DNA of 64,000 nucleotides, from positions 249,501-313,500 of the forward strand of contig LR877161.1 in the NCBI GenBank assembly GCA_903995115.1, read 5' to 3'. A program made the translations under genes and the position numbers. The notes below the pieces were generated by a model. That model worked only from the letters and a program-made list of their open reading frames with translations. It did not search any database and was not told the origin of the DNA. Shown piece by piece: positions 33,027 to 42,457 of the stretch. The DNA is from Angomonas deanei. Taxonomy: Eukaryota; Euglenozoa; Kinetoplastea; Trypanosomatida; Trypanosomatidae. Positions within the stretch are counted from its first letter, which is position 1; every line of letters starts with the position of its first letter.

Positions 33027-34757
33027 TCAGTTGAGGAACTCAAAAGACTCGAGAAACGCGTCCAAGTCCCGCTCGAACTTTCTCCATTGAGACGTTGTCG
33101 TTTCCCAGCGGATCAAGGTAGTGACCCCATCGCGGACAAAAATGTACACGCTCCCCTTCACTTCCACGTTTTGGTTGGGGCCAACCTCCTGCATCTCCTT
33201 TGAGGTAAAAGTGAGGCAATCCTTGTCCTTGATTTTCGTCAACTTGATGTTGTGAATACTGCCTTCGGAGGCCTCCTCCTTCATGCGGGAGTGCCACTCT
33301 TCAAGAGATCCCATGCAGTCAGGGTCATTATCGGGACTTCCACTTCGTACTGTCACGGTAGGCCCCTGCTGTTCGGGCGACGTTTCCTTTGTTATGTCTT
33401 GTGGAACACCGAGAGGAGCGTACACCAAAGTGCCGTTGCCCAGCTTTGTGGCGACAACGTGTCCGCCACCGACGATGTTGAAGCGGTAGCCGTATTCGGG
33501 GCAGGTGAAGGTGGCGCCGCCCTTTGGCTTCGGCGCCTCCGTCGACGGCTTCACGCTCTTGATTGTTTCAACCAAGGCGGTCTCGTTCAAGTAGGACACA
33601 GCTTTTTGCTGCGGTCGCACCACCAGCGCGTAGTCGCCATAGGTTACCGTCTTGCGCTCCTGGGTGCCGTCAAAGGCGGACACGATCTTGACGCCGTCAA
33701 TCTCCTTTTCTTCTCGGATTTTGAGGTCGGACTGGGGAACGCTGTCGGCCTTGTACAGAGTAATTTCCTCGCGCTTCACAGAGGAGGCGAGCTGAAACTT
33801 TGCCAGCACCCCATCCTCGGACGCGTCAGGAAGACTCCAGCTCCACGTGGTGTCGATCTTGGCCTCCACGGCGCCCGTGTAAACAGAGAGGTAACCGAGA
33901 GCACTGGAGGTCAGTGGTGTAATGATGGTGTCCTTCGCGATTTGGAGAAAGACAGATCTGTGTTCGTTCATAACCTTAGGATTGCACATGATCTGAAATA
34001 CATGGGCGATTCCGTTACGGACCTCCAGCAGGTTGATCACGTAGATATCCAGATAGGGGGGAAGGCTCTGCGCGTATTCTACAATGTGGCGGTACGGTCC
34101 GATCTGCTGGTCGGTATCCTTTCGGACCTGGGGGCTAATGACTCCGCCTGTCATCATTAACATTTGCTGCAAACACAGTTGCTTCGAGCGTTCCTTAAAT
34201 TCGACAAGGTTGAGATTCTCCCCACGAATGTCTTCGACCGAGAGAACGATGACGGGGACAGCGCCGGGGACATCGGCGTTGGGGATGTTGGCAAACTCGG
34301 GGTTCCAGAAGGAGACCATTGCGACGTTCGGGACCGGAGACATTTCCTCACGTACTTCCCATCCGGACGGAGCCTTGACCGTCGTGCCTAGGTGTGGCAT
34401 GTTGACGGCTCCAGCTTCATCGATAGATGCGACCGGGGCGGGTGGCCGTATTTCCTCGAGGGCTTCGTCCAGCAAGTCATCTTCTCGGCTCTTGGAGACG
34501 CTCGAGAAGGTGTGGTCAACTGGAATATCCTGAGAAATGGTGGAAAGAGGCGTGGTGTTGGGCTTGGCGGGAGTCTCTTCCTGGGCGGGCGCCGCTTTAT
34601 TTTTCTTTGGGACTGTTTTGGGCAAACTGTCGTTCACTTCAAAGTCAATGCCCTCGTCGTCTTCGGAGCCCTTTTTCCTGGTTAACAGGAAAACGGCGGA
34701 TGCAGTGACTGCCGCCGCCGCTACTACGCTTACAATGACAACTTTGTTGTTCGACAT
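33027..34757 (-). CDS. Signal-anchored conserved hypothetical protein, 576 aa
   Basis: Begins with a short positively flanked hydrophobic helix (KVVIVSVVAAAAVTASAVFL then TRKK), a signal-anchor typical of ER or outer mitochondrial membrane proteins. A charged, Pro-rich linker follows to about residue 125. The rest appears to hold repeats of one alpha/beta module of roughly 140 residues: each starts with a Gly-Trp or similar strand (APSGWEVREEMSP; TTWSWSLPDASEDG; PEYGYRFNIVGGG) and ends near a T-x-I-(K/T)-x-(L/V) helix. This pattern recalls the Mog1/PsbP-like fold, but I cannot verify it. No enzymatic motif was seen. The length and layout fit a kinetoplastid-specific membrane protein of unknown role. 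Frame intact. Confidence 0.6.
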   Translation of the reverse strand: MSNNKVVIVSVVAAAAVTASAVFLLTRKKGSEDDEGIDFEVNDSLPKTVPKKNKAAPAQEETPAKPNTTPLSTISQDIPVDHTFSSVSKSREDDLLDEALEEIRPPAPVASIDEAGAVNMPHLGTTVKAPSGWEVREEMSPVPNVAMVSFWNPEFANIPNADVPGAVPVIVLSVEDIRGENLNLVEFKERSKQLCLQQMLMMTGGVISPQVRKDTDQQIGPYRHIVEYAQSLPPYLDIYVINLLEVRNGIAHVFQIMCNPKVMNEHRSVFLQIAKDTIITPLTSSALGYLSVYTGAVEAKIDTTWSWSLPDASEDGVLAKFQLASSVKREEITLYKADSVPQSDLKIREEKEIDGVKIVSAFDGTQERKTVTYGDYALVVRPQQKAVSYLNETALVETIKSVKPSTEAPKPKGGATFTCPEYGYRFNIVGGGHVVATKLGNGTLVYAPLGVPQDITKETSPEQQGPTVTVRSGSPDNDPDCMGSLEEWHSRMKEEASEGSIHNIKLTKIKDKDCLTFTSKEMQEVGPNQNVEVKGSVYIFVRDGVTTLIRWETTTSQWRKFERDLDAFLESFEFLN

Positions 34758-35079
34758 ATAAAAAATGAGTAAGTTTCTTTTCTTTAAATCGGGTAAAAAC
34801 AGATAAACGGAAGAATGAATGGGAACAATTGCGCGGGGATCTTTTTTTTTATTTTAAAAAGGGAGTTGTCACAGGAAGGTGGGAAAATAGGGGGAGTCAA
34901 TAAAAATAATAATAATAATAAAAAATGGTAAACACAACTGCACCTATAAAAATAAAGTAGAACAATACACACACTCGCATTCATTTTTTCTGAAGTTATT
35001 GGCAACGCACAACAAAATGTATCAGAACGGCAAAAAAAAAAAAGTATAATAGATATACATGGAGCTCAACGCGGGAAAT
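34758..35079. other. Intergenic region
   Basis: AT-rich, with T-runs near 34840-34850, short AAT repeats near 34905-34925 and an A-run near 35030-35045 just past the stop of the UEV-RING gene. No further feature. Confidence 0.4.
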
Positions 35080-35727
35080 CTAGACAATAATTTTCTGTCT
35101 AAATTTGATTTTTGTGCGGCACATCGGGCAGTCTAAAACGTTAGCTGCACATGAAGAACAGAGACAAAAATGACCGCAAGGAACCATGACGGTGTCCCTT
35201 TGACCGTAACACACCACACAGCAGTCGTCGTCGTCAGAGAGCGGGTCGCCTATCTTGTCTTTTTCCGTTTTCGTGAGTTCTTCCACCACGAGCGGGCTCA
35301 CGCCGCTTTTTCGCAGGGACTGGAGTAGCTCGGTAATGGCGTCTTTTAGGAGTGACTTGAGTGGATCCCACCGGCAAAGACCCCGAGAATAACACCTGCC
35401 GGTGCAGTCCACCACAGGATGATTGGAGTGGATTTTGACTATTTTTGTTGGGCCTTCTTGGGCGACCAGGTAAATTACTGGGGCCTCCACGGGGAATGTT
35501 GTGGACAGCCATATTTGGCAGGGCAATACGTAGATGTTTGACGAAATGGAAAGCTGAAGACCGCCATAAAGACACATTTTTGTTTGCTCCGTTTCTCCCC
35601 AAATAGCCAACGTACGTTTCAGCCCAAACGTCCGGCAGCAGGAGTCGATGTCAATCACGACGCGTCGCAGCAGATCTGTGCTGGAATATATCGAGCCGAA
35701 AAAAAATCCTATGATGTCGTCGTTCAT
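35080..35727 (-). CDS. UEV domain + C-terminal RING finger protein
   Basis: 215 residues. Residues of about 40-140 form a ubiquitin E2 variant fold: LYGGLQLSISSNIYVLPCQI, WLSTTFPVEAPVIYLV, then HPVVDCTGRCYSRGLCRWDP and KSLLKDAITELLQSL. At the place where an active E2 has its catalytic cysteine (seven residues after HPx) there is Tyr, as in TSG101/Vps23. It should therefore bind ubiquitin or partners rather than carry it. The C-terminus is a complete RING-HC finger, CCVVC...C-G-H-F-C-L-C-S-S-C...CPMC, of the XIAP/MGRN1 type, giving an E3-like end. It is the last minus-strand gene before the divergent strand switch. Role inferred: ubiquitin-dependent sorting or signalling. The fusion of a catalytically dead E2 with a RING is unusual. 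Confidence 0.82.
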   Translation of the reverse strand: MNDDIIGFFFGSIYSSTDLLRRVVIDIDSCCRTFGLKRTLAIWGETEQTKMCLYGGLQLSISSNIYVLPCQIWLSTTFPVEAPVIYLVAQEGPTKIVKIHSNHPVVDCTGRCYSRGLCRWDPLKSLLKDAITELLQSLRKSGVSPLVVEELTKTEKDKIGDPLSDDDDCCVVCYGQRDTVMVPCGHFCLCSSCAANVLDCPMCRTKIKFRQKIIV

Positions 35728-35913
35728 TTTCTTTGGGAAAGGGGGGAGGGGAAGAGGGGGGAGTTTAACACGCGTTGCGTAAACTTGGGTGTGGCATTGT
35801 TTCTGGGAAGCCCGCCCGCGTCGGCCGCCCCCGCCAACAAAAAAAAATTTCCTATACCCCTCGTCTAAGGTCTGCCGGCTGTCTTCAAACAGGTGAAGGT
35901 GGACTTTGTTATA

Positions 35914-35985
35914 TCCGATATAGTATAATGGTTAGAACACTTGGCTTTCACCCAGGAGATCCGGGTTCGATCCCCGGTATCGGAG
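35914..35985 (+). tRNA. tRNA-Glu (TTC)
   Basis: Acceptor tccgata/tatcgga, D-arm with tagtataatggttagaaca, anticodon stem cttgg/ccagg around loop ctttcac (anticodon TTC), T-arm ccggg-ttcgatc-cccgg. T6 terminator directly after. The A-box and B-box positions are normal. Confidence 0.97.
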
Positions 35986-36031
35986 GTTTTTTCTTCTAGC
36001 AACGTCTGACTGAGTAGAAAAAAAAATTCTT

Positions 36032-36103
36032 CAACGCCGATGGGGGTCGAACCCACAACCTTCGGATCCGGAATCCGACGCGCTTCCATTGCGCCACGAC
36101 GTC
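36032..36103 (-). tRNA. tRNA-Arg (CCG)
   Basis: Read on the minus strand: acceptor GACGTCG pairing with CGGCGTT (two G-U pairs), anticodon stem TCGGA/TCCGA around loop TTCCGGA (anticodon CCG, codon CGG) and T-arm GTGGG-TTCGACC-CCCAT. A T9 terminator follows within ten bases. Tail-to-tail with tRNA-Glu, with about 45 bases between them. Confidence 0.95.
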
Positions 36104-36396
36104 TATCGTTTTGCCCCTTTTTTCGTGTAGCCTCTTCTGCGCTTGCTTCTTCAGGGCGGGCCGACTCGTGCTGCGCGGGGGATGGCTGCGCTGCCGCCGC
36201 GCGGAGGGCGCAACAATGCCTCGCCAACGACCGAGCGACCGGAAAAATAAACAAACAAGGCGGGCGCCCCGCTGCGGTGTTGGAGGTTCCTTGTTTTCCC
36301 CCACCGGGTTGAACTGTTACTCTATTTCCCTCTTTCAATTTTTGTAAAATCAAGTTTCGTTTCTATCGTTCTTAACAAAGTTTCAAACTTTTTCGA

Positions 36397-37197
36397 ATGC
36401 AAAGCTTACGCAAAATAACTGTGTCCGTCGCGCTTGTTTTCTCCGTTTTCGCGATGCCATCTGAGGGAGCACTAACCGCCGAACAAACAGAAGACACAAA
36501 GTCCTTTCTCATTTCCATCAAGAAAACTCTTTATCCTTCCTGGGATACAAGTGCCGAGGACTACTGCACGTGGCCCGGCGTCACCTGCGACCCGAACACC
36601 GGCTACGCCACCGTTGACTTGTCCGGCAAGGGACTCAGCGGCTACGCCCCCGATGCAAACAGCAATAATATCATGATCGAATCCCTTGATCTTTCCGGCA
36701 ACTCCGGCATTATCGGGGCATTCAAGGATAACTGGGCAGCCATGAAGGTTTTGAAACACCTTAAACTGTCGGGTACCGGTTTCACGCGGGATATCCCAAG
36801 CGGCTGGAATGGCATGACGGCGTTGGTTTCCGTCGACGTTTCCAATACAAAGGCGTGCTACAGCCTGCCTTCTTGGTCCGGCCTTCAGAATCTTGAAAGC
36901 ATTGATGTATCAAACAACAAGCTGGATGGGGCTTTCGGCGGAAACGGCTGGGAGAGCAATCCAAAATTAACTTCCGTGAATATTGCCGGAAACAATTTCT
37001 GTGGATGCGCCCCAACGGCGTGGAAGGACTCGGCGGTTCTCTCCCAGGCTGTGACTGCGGGCGGATATTCTTTTGGCCCGAATGGATGCAAGCAATGCGG
37101 GAAACCGACTTGCCCCGGCAACGGCAGCTCGATCACAAGCACCTCCACTGTCGCTGCTGTCTCCGTTCTGGCTGCTGTCGTGACATTGTTACTGTAA
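36397..37197 (+). CDS. PSA/GP46-like LRR surface protein 1, GPI-anchored
   Basis: 266 residues. N-terminal signal peptide (KITVSVALVFSVFAMPSEGA). An N-capping domain follows with FLISIKKTLYPSWDTSAEDY and the signature YCTWPGVTCD, then four to five leucine-rich repeats of the plant/PSA type (IESLDLSGNSGIIG, LKHLKLSGTGFTRDIPSGW, LVSVDVSN, LESIDVSNNKLDG, LTSVNIAGNNFCGCAPTAW). A Ser/Thr-rich stalk and a C-terminal hydrophobic tail (VAAVSVLAAVVTLLL) are consistent with a GPI signal. PSA-family proteins coat the promastigote surface in Leishmania and act in attachment and complement resistance. First gene of the rightward unit. Confidence 0.88.
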   Translation: MQSLRKITVSVALVFSVFAMPSEGALTAEQTEDTKSFLISIKKTLYPSWDTSAEDYCTWPGVTCDPNTGYATVDLSGKGLSGYAPDANSNNIMIESLDLSGNSGIIGAFKDNWAAMKVLKHLKLSGTGFTRDIPSGWNGMTALVSVDVSNTKACYSLPSWSGLQNLESIDVSNNKLDGAFGGNGWESNPKLTSVNIAGNNFCGCAPTAWKDSAVLSQAVTAGGYSFGPNGCKQCGKPTCPGNGSSITSTSTVAAVSVLAAVVTLLL

Positions 37198-37849
37198 GCA
37201 CTGTTTTACTTTCCTTTTTTTATTTTATTTATTTATCCTCCAAAATTGATATAATTAAAAGTACAAAAAATTCAAGTGGTAATATATTTAGGTTTTGACG
37301 GTGTACTTCGTATACATACGCCGTAAGACTGAGAAAATGAAAGAGGATGTATTTCTTTACGCTGAACTGGTTCCAAAAAGAATACCCAGAAAAGAAAAGA
37401 AAAATTGTTCTTCCTTTCCCTTCGGGAAAAGAAAACGTTTTTTTTTTTTTTTTTGCTACCGTTCAAGTCCGCCCGTTTTCCCCCTTTTCATTTTCGCCGC
37501 CAATTCTTTTTTTTTTATTATTATTTTAGAGCGTCTTTTTTGTTATTTTGGAAAAGATTTCGCCGCTTTCGACCTACACGCCTTTCCAATGCTTTTCTTA
37601 TTGTTATTTTTGACATGGGCCACTATCAGTGAAGTGGAAAAAGTCAAAAATAAGAAAATAAAGTGTTATTCCATTCCTTTTTCTTTTATATATATTTTTT
37701 TTTTGTGGCTGCACAGGTACGGAACGCTCTGTCCCGTGGCGCCCTCATGTTTTGTGGGGACACCAACTCCTCCTTTCTCTCCCTCTTTTCCTCCTCTCAA
37801 AATTCGTGCACTCACCAGTAATTTTTTTGTTTCCCCCCATTAAAATAAA
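37198..37849. other. Intergenic region with pyrimidine tracts
   Basis: Between LRR genes 1 and 2. Rich in T-runs (about 37437-37456, 37507-37517, 37697-37705) and C/T sequence before the ATG at 37850, fitting trans-splicing and polyadenylation signals. No gene was recognised. Confidence 0.45.
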
Positions 37850-38674
37850 ATGTCTTTTATCAAACCAACCTTTATCGCGACCCTCTTGCTTGTCGTGTTC
37901 GCGATGCCAGGTAATTGCGAGCTTACGGAAGAACAGAAAGCAGCCACGTGGGATTTTCTTGCAGGATTTCAAAAGAGGATGCACCTTGACTGGAACGTTT
38001 CCAACCATGATTTCTGCTTATGGTCCGGCATTTCTTGCAACCCACAGACAGGATACGTCTCTATCGAAATGAGCGGCAAGGGCGTAAAAGGATTTCTTCC
38101 CGTCGCGGAGCCAGCCAACGGGGATCTGATAATGGTCGAGTCGGTGGATATGTCTAACAACCCCGACATTGTCGGCGCCCCACCGGCCACATGGTCCGTG
38201 ATAAAGGCGTTGACTTCGCTGAAGTTCAGCCACACCACTCTCCGCGGGTCTATCCCAGATGAGTGGGCCAATCTGATAAATTTGGTGTCAGTGGATTTGT
38301 CCAATACCTGGGTCTGCCTAAATTTGCCAAAATGGGGCTCTTCCATGGCCAAACTTACCACCTTAAACGTCGCCAATGCCAAGCTTAACGGCAGACTGAG
38401 CGACACATTTGTAGATCTCCCGGCATTGGTGAACCTCGATTTAACGGGTAACGATTTCTGTGGCTGCATGCCCTACACCTGGAAAGGCCACCCAATTCTG
38501 GTGGACTCTTTATCCACCTATCCGCAGATGACCCAGGAGACGTGCTCCTTCTACGGGTGCGACAAGTACTTGGTGTGCCCCAAAATAGACAACGGCGCCC
38601 TCAGCGGCGCCAGCACGGCTGTGGCGGGGTGTGTGGTGGCTACTTTGGTTTCCTTACTGTTGGTATTCGTGTAG
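37850..38674 (+). CDS. PSA/GP46-like LRR surface protein 2, GPI-anchored
   Basis: 274 residues and a clear paralogue of the gene at 36397. Signal peptide (FIATLLLVVFAMPGNCEL), capping domain with FLAGFQKRMHLDW and DFCLWSGISCNPQTGYVSI, then LRRs (ESVDMSNNPDIVGAPPATW, LTSLKFSHTTLRGSIPDEW, LVSVDLSNTWVC, LTTLNVANAKLNG, LVNLDLTGNDFCGCMPYTW). A Cys-containing stalk (CSFYGCDKYLVC) leads to a hydrophobic GPI-type tail (AGCVVATLVSLLLVFV). The shared FCGC-(A/M)-P-x-(A/T)-W motif at the last repeat marks this subfamily. Substitutions are spread along the whole length, so the duplication is not recent. Confidence 0.88.
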   Translation: MSFIKPTFIATLLLVVFAMPGNCELTEEQKAATWDFLAGFQKRMHLDWNVSNHDFCLWSGISCNPQTGYVSIEMSGKGVKGFLPVAEPANGDLIMVESVDMSNNPDIVGAPPATWSVIKALTSLKFSHTTLRGSIPDEWANLINLVSVDLSNTWVCLNLPKWGSSMAKLTTLNVANAKLNGRLSDTFVDLPALVNLDLTGNDFCGCMPYTWKGHPILVDSLSTYPQMTQETCSFYGCDKYLVCPKIDNGALSGASTAVAGCVVATLVSLLLVFV

Positions 38675-39228
38675 TAAAAATATAGCAATAAAAATAATTT
38701 TTTTTTTCTTTTTTAAAAGACTTGAGGGTGAGGGTGGGAACATGTTGCTTGCAGAGACGTTGTGGTCTCTTTTCTTTCGGTTTCTCATCTTTTACTCTTT
38801 TCGCCGCCTATTTAACTAACGTTCCCCCCCTTCGATTGCGGAACAAAAAGAAAGAAGAAGAAAACAGGAGTACGCACTCGAATGACCGTCATAACGCGTC
38901 AGACGTTTGGTATTCTACTTTCTTGAGTTTCGTTTCAAAGGCCGCTTTTCAAATCGGGTTTTTTTCCTTTCTAATTTTTTTTTTTTTTTTGCGTGCTTTA
39001 CGGTTGGTATTTATAACAGGAACTAAATTTCAAGCGAAAATTAAAGAAGAGAGGCGTAATCTCCCCCTGCTGTCCTGTACTTGTTGTTTTCTTTTCCTTC
39101 CTCCCCCTCTCATCCTTCTTTCCTTTTCTCCTTTCACAATCTATGCTCCACCTTAAAAAGAAAAGTTTTTTTTTTTTTTTTTGTCTTTTTCCAAAGAAAA
39201 AATACCACTCTCCAACGGTCGAATACTG
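38675..39228. other. Intergenic region with pyrimidine tracts
   Basis: Between LRR genes 2 and 3. T-runs at about 38699-38706, 38977-38990 and 39164-39182 with C/T-rich sequence at 39090-39140. The last T-run followed by AG-containing sequence is a good splice-acceptor region for the gene at 39229. No gene seen. Confidence 0.45.
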
Positions 39229-41884
39229 ATGCCTCGCCATCTATTCGCATACTGGTCCATTTTTTCGCTCCTGTTGGTGAATTTTTTCCACACCAGTGTG
39301 GTCGTTGAGTCCCAAGTCACCCCCGCACAAGACAGAGCCAACACTGCCTTCTTCCTTGCCTTGCGTAACGATCTGAAGCTGCTGAGGGAGAATGTGTGGA
39401 AAAAGCCGAATGATCACTACTGCACCTGGGATGGCGTGCGCTGCGAGGCCTCCTTCTACCGGCACGGTGGTGATGCTGGCGCTGATGGGGACAATCCCGG
39501 AGGACAAGGATGTCACACTAAACATTCCGGATCCAAGTAAGTCCTACTACGACGGGGTAGACTGGGATACAGTGTATGTGACGGACATTTACATCAACGG
39601 CTCCAGAAAAGTAGTTGGATCGCTGAGCCGGGAATGGAGAAAGTTTAAAAGTCTGAAAAGGGTGGACTTTCGGAATACCCAAATCGCGGGAACCATTCCC
39701 AGTGAGTTCGACGTATTGAAGAATCTCGAGTACGTCAACTTTGACGGTTGCACCAACCTCTGCGGCACCCTTCCCAACCTCGCCCTGCCAAAACTGGAGG
39801 AACTTCATTTTGCAGGGATTAACTTCCGAGGCACCCTCCCCACTTCCTGGGGTGGAATGGTCAAAATCAAGGTATTGGACCTCTCCTCCTCCACGCCGTG
39901 CGGGTGCATCCCCTCAACGTACTACAGTAACGCCGTGTTGATGAACTATTTTGGCAACTTCGCGGTGGGCAGCGTCACATGTCGTGACACCAACCAATGC
40001 ACCTACTGCGATGGGGTCTGTGGCACCCCCAGCGGCTGCAAACAGTGTAACGTGGTGCGGTGCCGCACCTGCTCCAACAACAATGTGTGCCAAACTTGCG
40101 GTGGCGGTTTGCTCCCGTCCGGGAATACGTGCCCTCTGTGCGCCGTTCAGGGCTGTTCCACCTGCTACAGCTCCACTCAGTGCACCGTCTGTGGCGGTGG
40201 TTTGAAGCCCTCCACCGACCGCCGACAGTGTCTAACGTGCAACGTGGACGGGTGTCTTTCGTGCTCCGAGACGAACAAGTGTTCTGCGTGTAATCCTGGC
40301 TACACCCTCTCCAACGGAAGATGCTTCAGGTGTACAGTGGCAAACTGCGCCAGATGCGATAATGCCGACAATGTTTGCACCGCGTGCAAGACCGACATCT
40401 CCTACACCCTCACTGCTGGCACCTGCATCCCGTGCAATGTGGCGAATTGCCTCACCTGCTCTTCAGCGGGTAAGTGCTCCCAGTGCGGTAACGGCAACAT
40501 CCCCGCCGCGGACGGTTCTTGCCCAAAGTGTAGTATAGTCAACTGCCAGTACTGTGCCAAGGAAGAAAAGTGCAGCGCTTGTAAGGACGGTTATACCCTT
40601 ATCGAGGAACAAAACCGATGTGCCATGTGCTCGGTAAACAATTGCGCCACCTGCGGCGCGCTCTCCCAGTGCCTCGAGTGTAACCCAGGCTTCGTCCTGA
40701 ACGGGCTCGAGTGCGTAGAATGCCGCGTCACGGGCTGTGAGCGGTGCGACCTTCCGAACAAGTGCGCACAATGCCCTGCCGGGCAGCAACTCAACGTCAA
40801 CGCCGATGCTTGTGTGGACTGTAACGTGGACAACTGCATCACCTGCTCCAGCAATAACGTGTGTACCCAGTGCGCTTATCCGTACACGATGAGCGGCGGC
40901 GTCTGTGTGCTGTGTGATATTATCAACTGCAACCTCTGCGAGGTGCCAAACGTCTGTAAACAGTGCGTCGAACCGCTGAAGCCGTCCGGCGACCGGACCA
41001 ACTGTCTCCGGTGTGACCTGGCGGACTGCGATGCCTGTTCCGACGATAACAGCTGCGCCGCCTGCGCCGTCGACAACTGCCGTAACTGCAACGCCACGAA
41101 CCAATGTGGCACCTGCCGAAATGGCTTCGGTGAAAACGAAAACAAGTGCATCCGCTGCCAAGACGAGCACTGCCAAACCTGCACTGGCGCCGACGGCGGC
41201 GAGTGCCTGGTGTACCTCCCCGGCTACGAGGTGGAGGAGGTGGTCGTGAACAAGGAGATCCCGTTCTGGGTGTGGATTATTGTGGCGATTGGCGCCTTTC
41301 TGGTGTTCCTGCTCATTTGCTTTCTCATCGCCTACTGCTGCTGCGGGTGCTGCCATCGCAAGAAGAAGTATAACATTGTCTATCTAGAGGACATGGATGA
41401 CCACCCACTAGCGGAGAAGGCACGGCGATTGCAAGGGGACAAATACAGGGCCAGGTCTACCCACGGTAGCAGCGCCGCCACCAGCAGCAACAGCCGCGGC
41501 GACGACGGCTCTGGCAGCACGGGCAGTCCTGTTACACAGAGCACCAACGGGTACCGACAGGCCCCCGTCCACGACGACGACAGCGACGACAGTGACGACG
41601 AGGACAACAACTTGATTGACGAAGGGGAGGAGCCGCAGCCGTTCGAGGTGGACAACAGCCCCAGACTGAGTGGCAGCAGCTTCAACAACCGCGAGAGTTA
41701 CGCCGACTACGCCAACCAGAACAACAATGGCTACCCACAGCAGCAGCAGCAGGTGTTCCCCGACGAAAGTCCGAATGCCATCTACAACAACCAAGACGTG
41801 TATCAGGATGCCTATAATCAAGGCGGATACAACCAAGGAGGATACAATCAAGGCGGGTACAACCAGGGCGGTGGGTATTACTAA
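39229..41884 (+). CDS. Receptor-like surface protein: PSA-type LRR + CxxC repeats + transmembrane + GYNQ-repeat tail (one frame change)
   Basis: Signal peptide from the ATG at 39229 (LFAYWSIFSLLLVNFFHTSV), capping domain ending HYCTWDGVRCEASFY, then a frame change between about 39455 and 39510. The LRR part follows (LKRVDFRNTQIAGTIPSEFD, LEYVNFDGCTNLCGTLPNL, LEELHFAGINFRGTLPTSWG). Next comes a long array of CxxC pairs at about 40.0-41.2 kb with the recurring form C-x2-C-x(6-8)-C-x2-C, as in furin-like/VSP-type extracellular repeats (for example CLTCNVDGCLSCSETNKCSA). One membrane helix (WVWIIVAIGAFLVFLLICFL) precedes a palmitoylation-prone CCCGCC cluster and a roughly 180-residue cytosolic tail rich in Ser, Asp and Asn, ending in four GYNQG repeats. 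Unlike its GPI-anchored neighbours it spans the membrane, so it could signal. Length about 885 codons. Confidence 0.82.
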
Positions 41885-41945
41885 GAGGATACAATCAAGG
41901 CGGATACAATCAAGGCGGGTACAACCAGGGTGGTGGGTATTACTA
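41815..41945 (+). repeat. 15-bp tandem repeat encoding GYNQG, partly duplicated past the stop
   Basis: Units of the form ggatacaatcaaggc (YNQGG) repeat four times at the end of the LRR-CxxC gene, ending ggtgggtattactaa. Directly after the stop a second block (41887-41945) repeats the same units and the same ending, including a second TAA. The second block is not in frame with the gene. It reflects a recent local duplication of the array end. Confidence 0.85.
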
Positions 41946-42457
41946 AACTAACCGAAAGCAACCACCATTATTTTTACATGTAAATAATAGCTCGTTAGTT
42001 TTTTTTTTTTTGAAGTTGGGAAAGGGAAACAACAAAAATCTGAAAAAAAAAAAATCAGACAGAGTAGATATAGACGAAGCAACAGCTCTACCGCCCCTCT
42101 ATGTATTGATTTCAAGGCGGTAGATTCTCCTGTATATCTCCCATTCCATATTTTTCTCTCACCACTTCTATTATCAATATTTTTTTTTTGTTTTTTTATG
42201 TTGACCCGGAAAAAAAAAAAAAAAAGAGTTTAAATGTAAACACTCTAAAAATTGTAATACCAATAGCTGCGTTTGAAATGTTTTGTGAATGAATTTAAAG
42301 CCAACACCACCACCGTAATCCCAACCCTTTTTTAGCTACTTTTACTTGTTTCTTTGCGTACCGTTGTATATTCTGTCTTCTCTTCCCCCCTTTTTTCCTT
42401 CGTCTTCTGTCACCCAATAGACGCCACCAACAAACGTTTTTTTTTTTTTTTTCATCC
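41885..42457. other. Intergenic region
   Basis: Starts with the duplicated repeat block, then homopolymers (T near 42000-42011, A near 42040-42052, T near 42181-42190 and A near 42210-42226). A T18 tract (about 42438-42455) lies almost directly before the next ATG. No gene was recognised. Confidence 0.45.

Larger units (their letters stand above)
35728..36396. promoter_or_regulatory. Divergent strand-switch region (putative Pol II start region)
   Basis: Protein genes run leftward below 35727 and rightward above 36397. The gap contains tRNA-Glu (plus) and tRNA-Arg (minus) and a GC-rich unexplained stretch at about 36130-36290. In kinetoplastids divergent strand switches are where RNA polymerase II starts polycistronic transcription both ways, typically marked by variant histones rather than a sequence motif. 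No TATA-like element was identified. Confidence 0.75.

Noticed and set aside
36104-36396. A small RNA gene in the GC-rich stretch beside the tRNA pair
   Set aside because: No cloverleaf, snRNA motif or clear Pol III terminator arrangement could be assigned.
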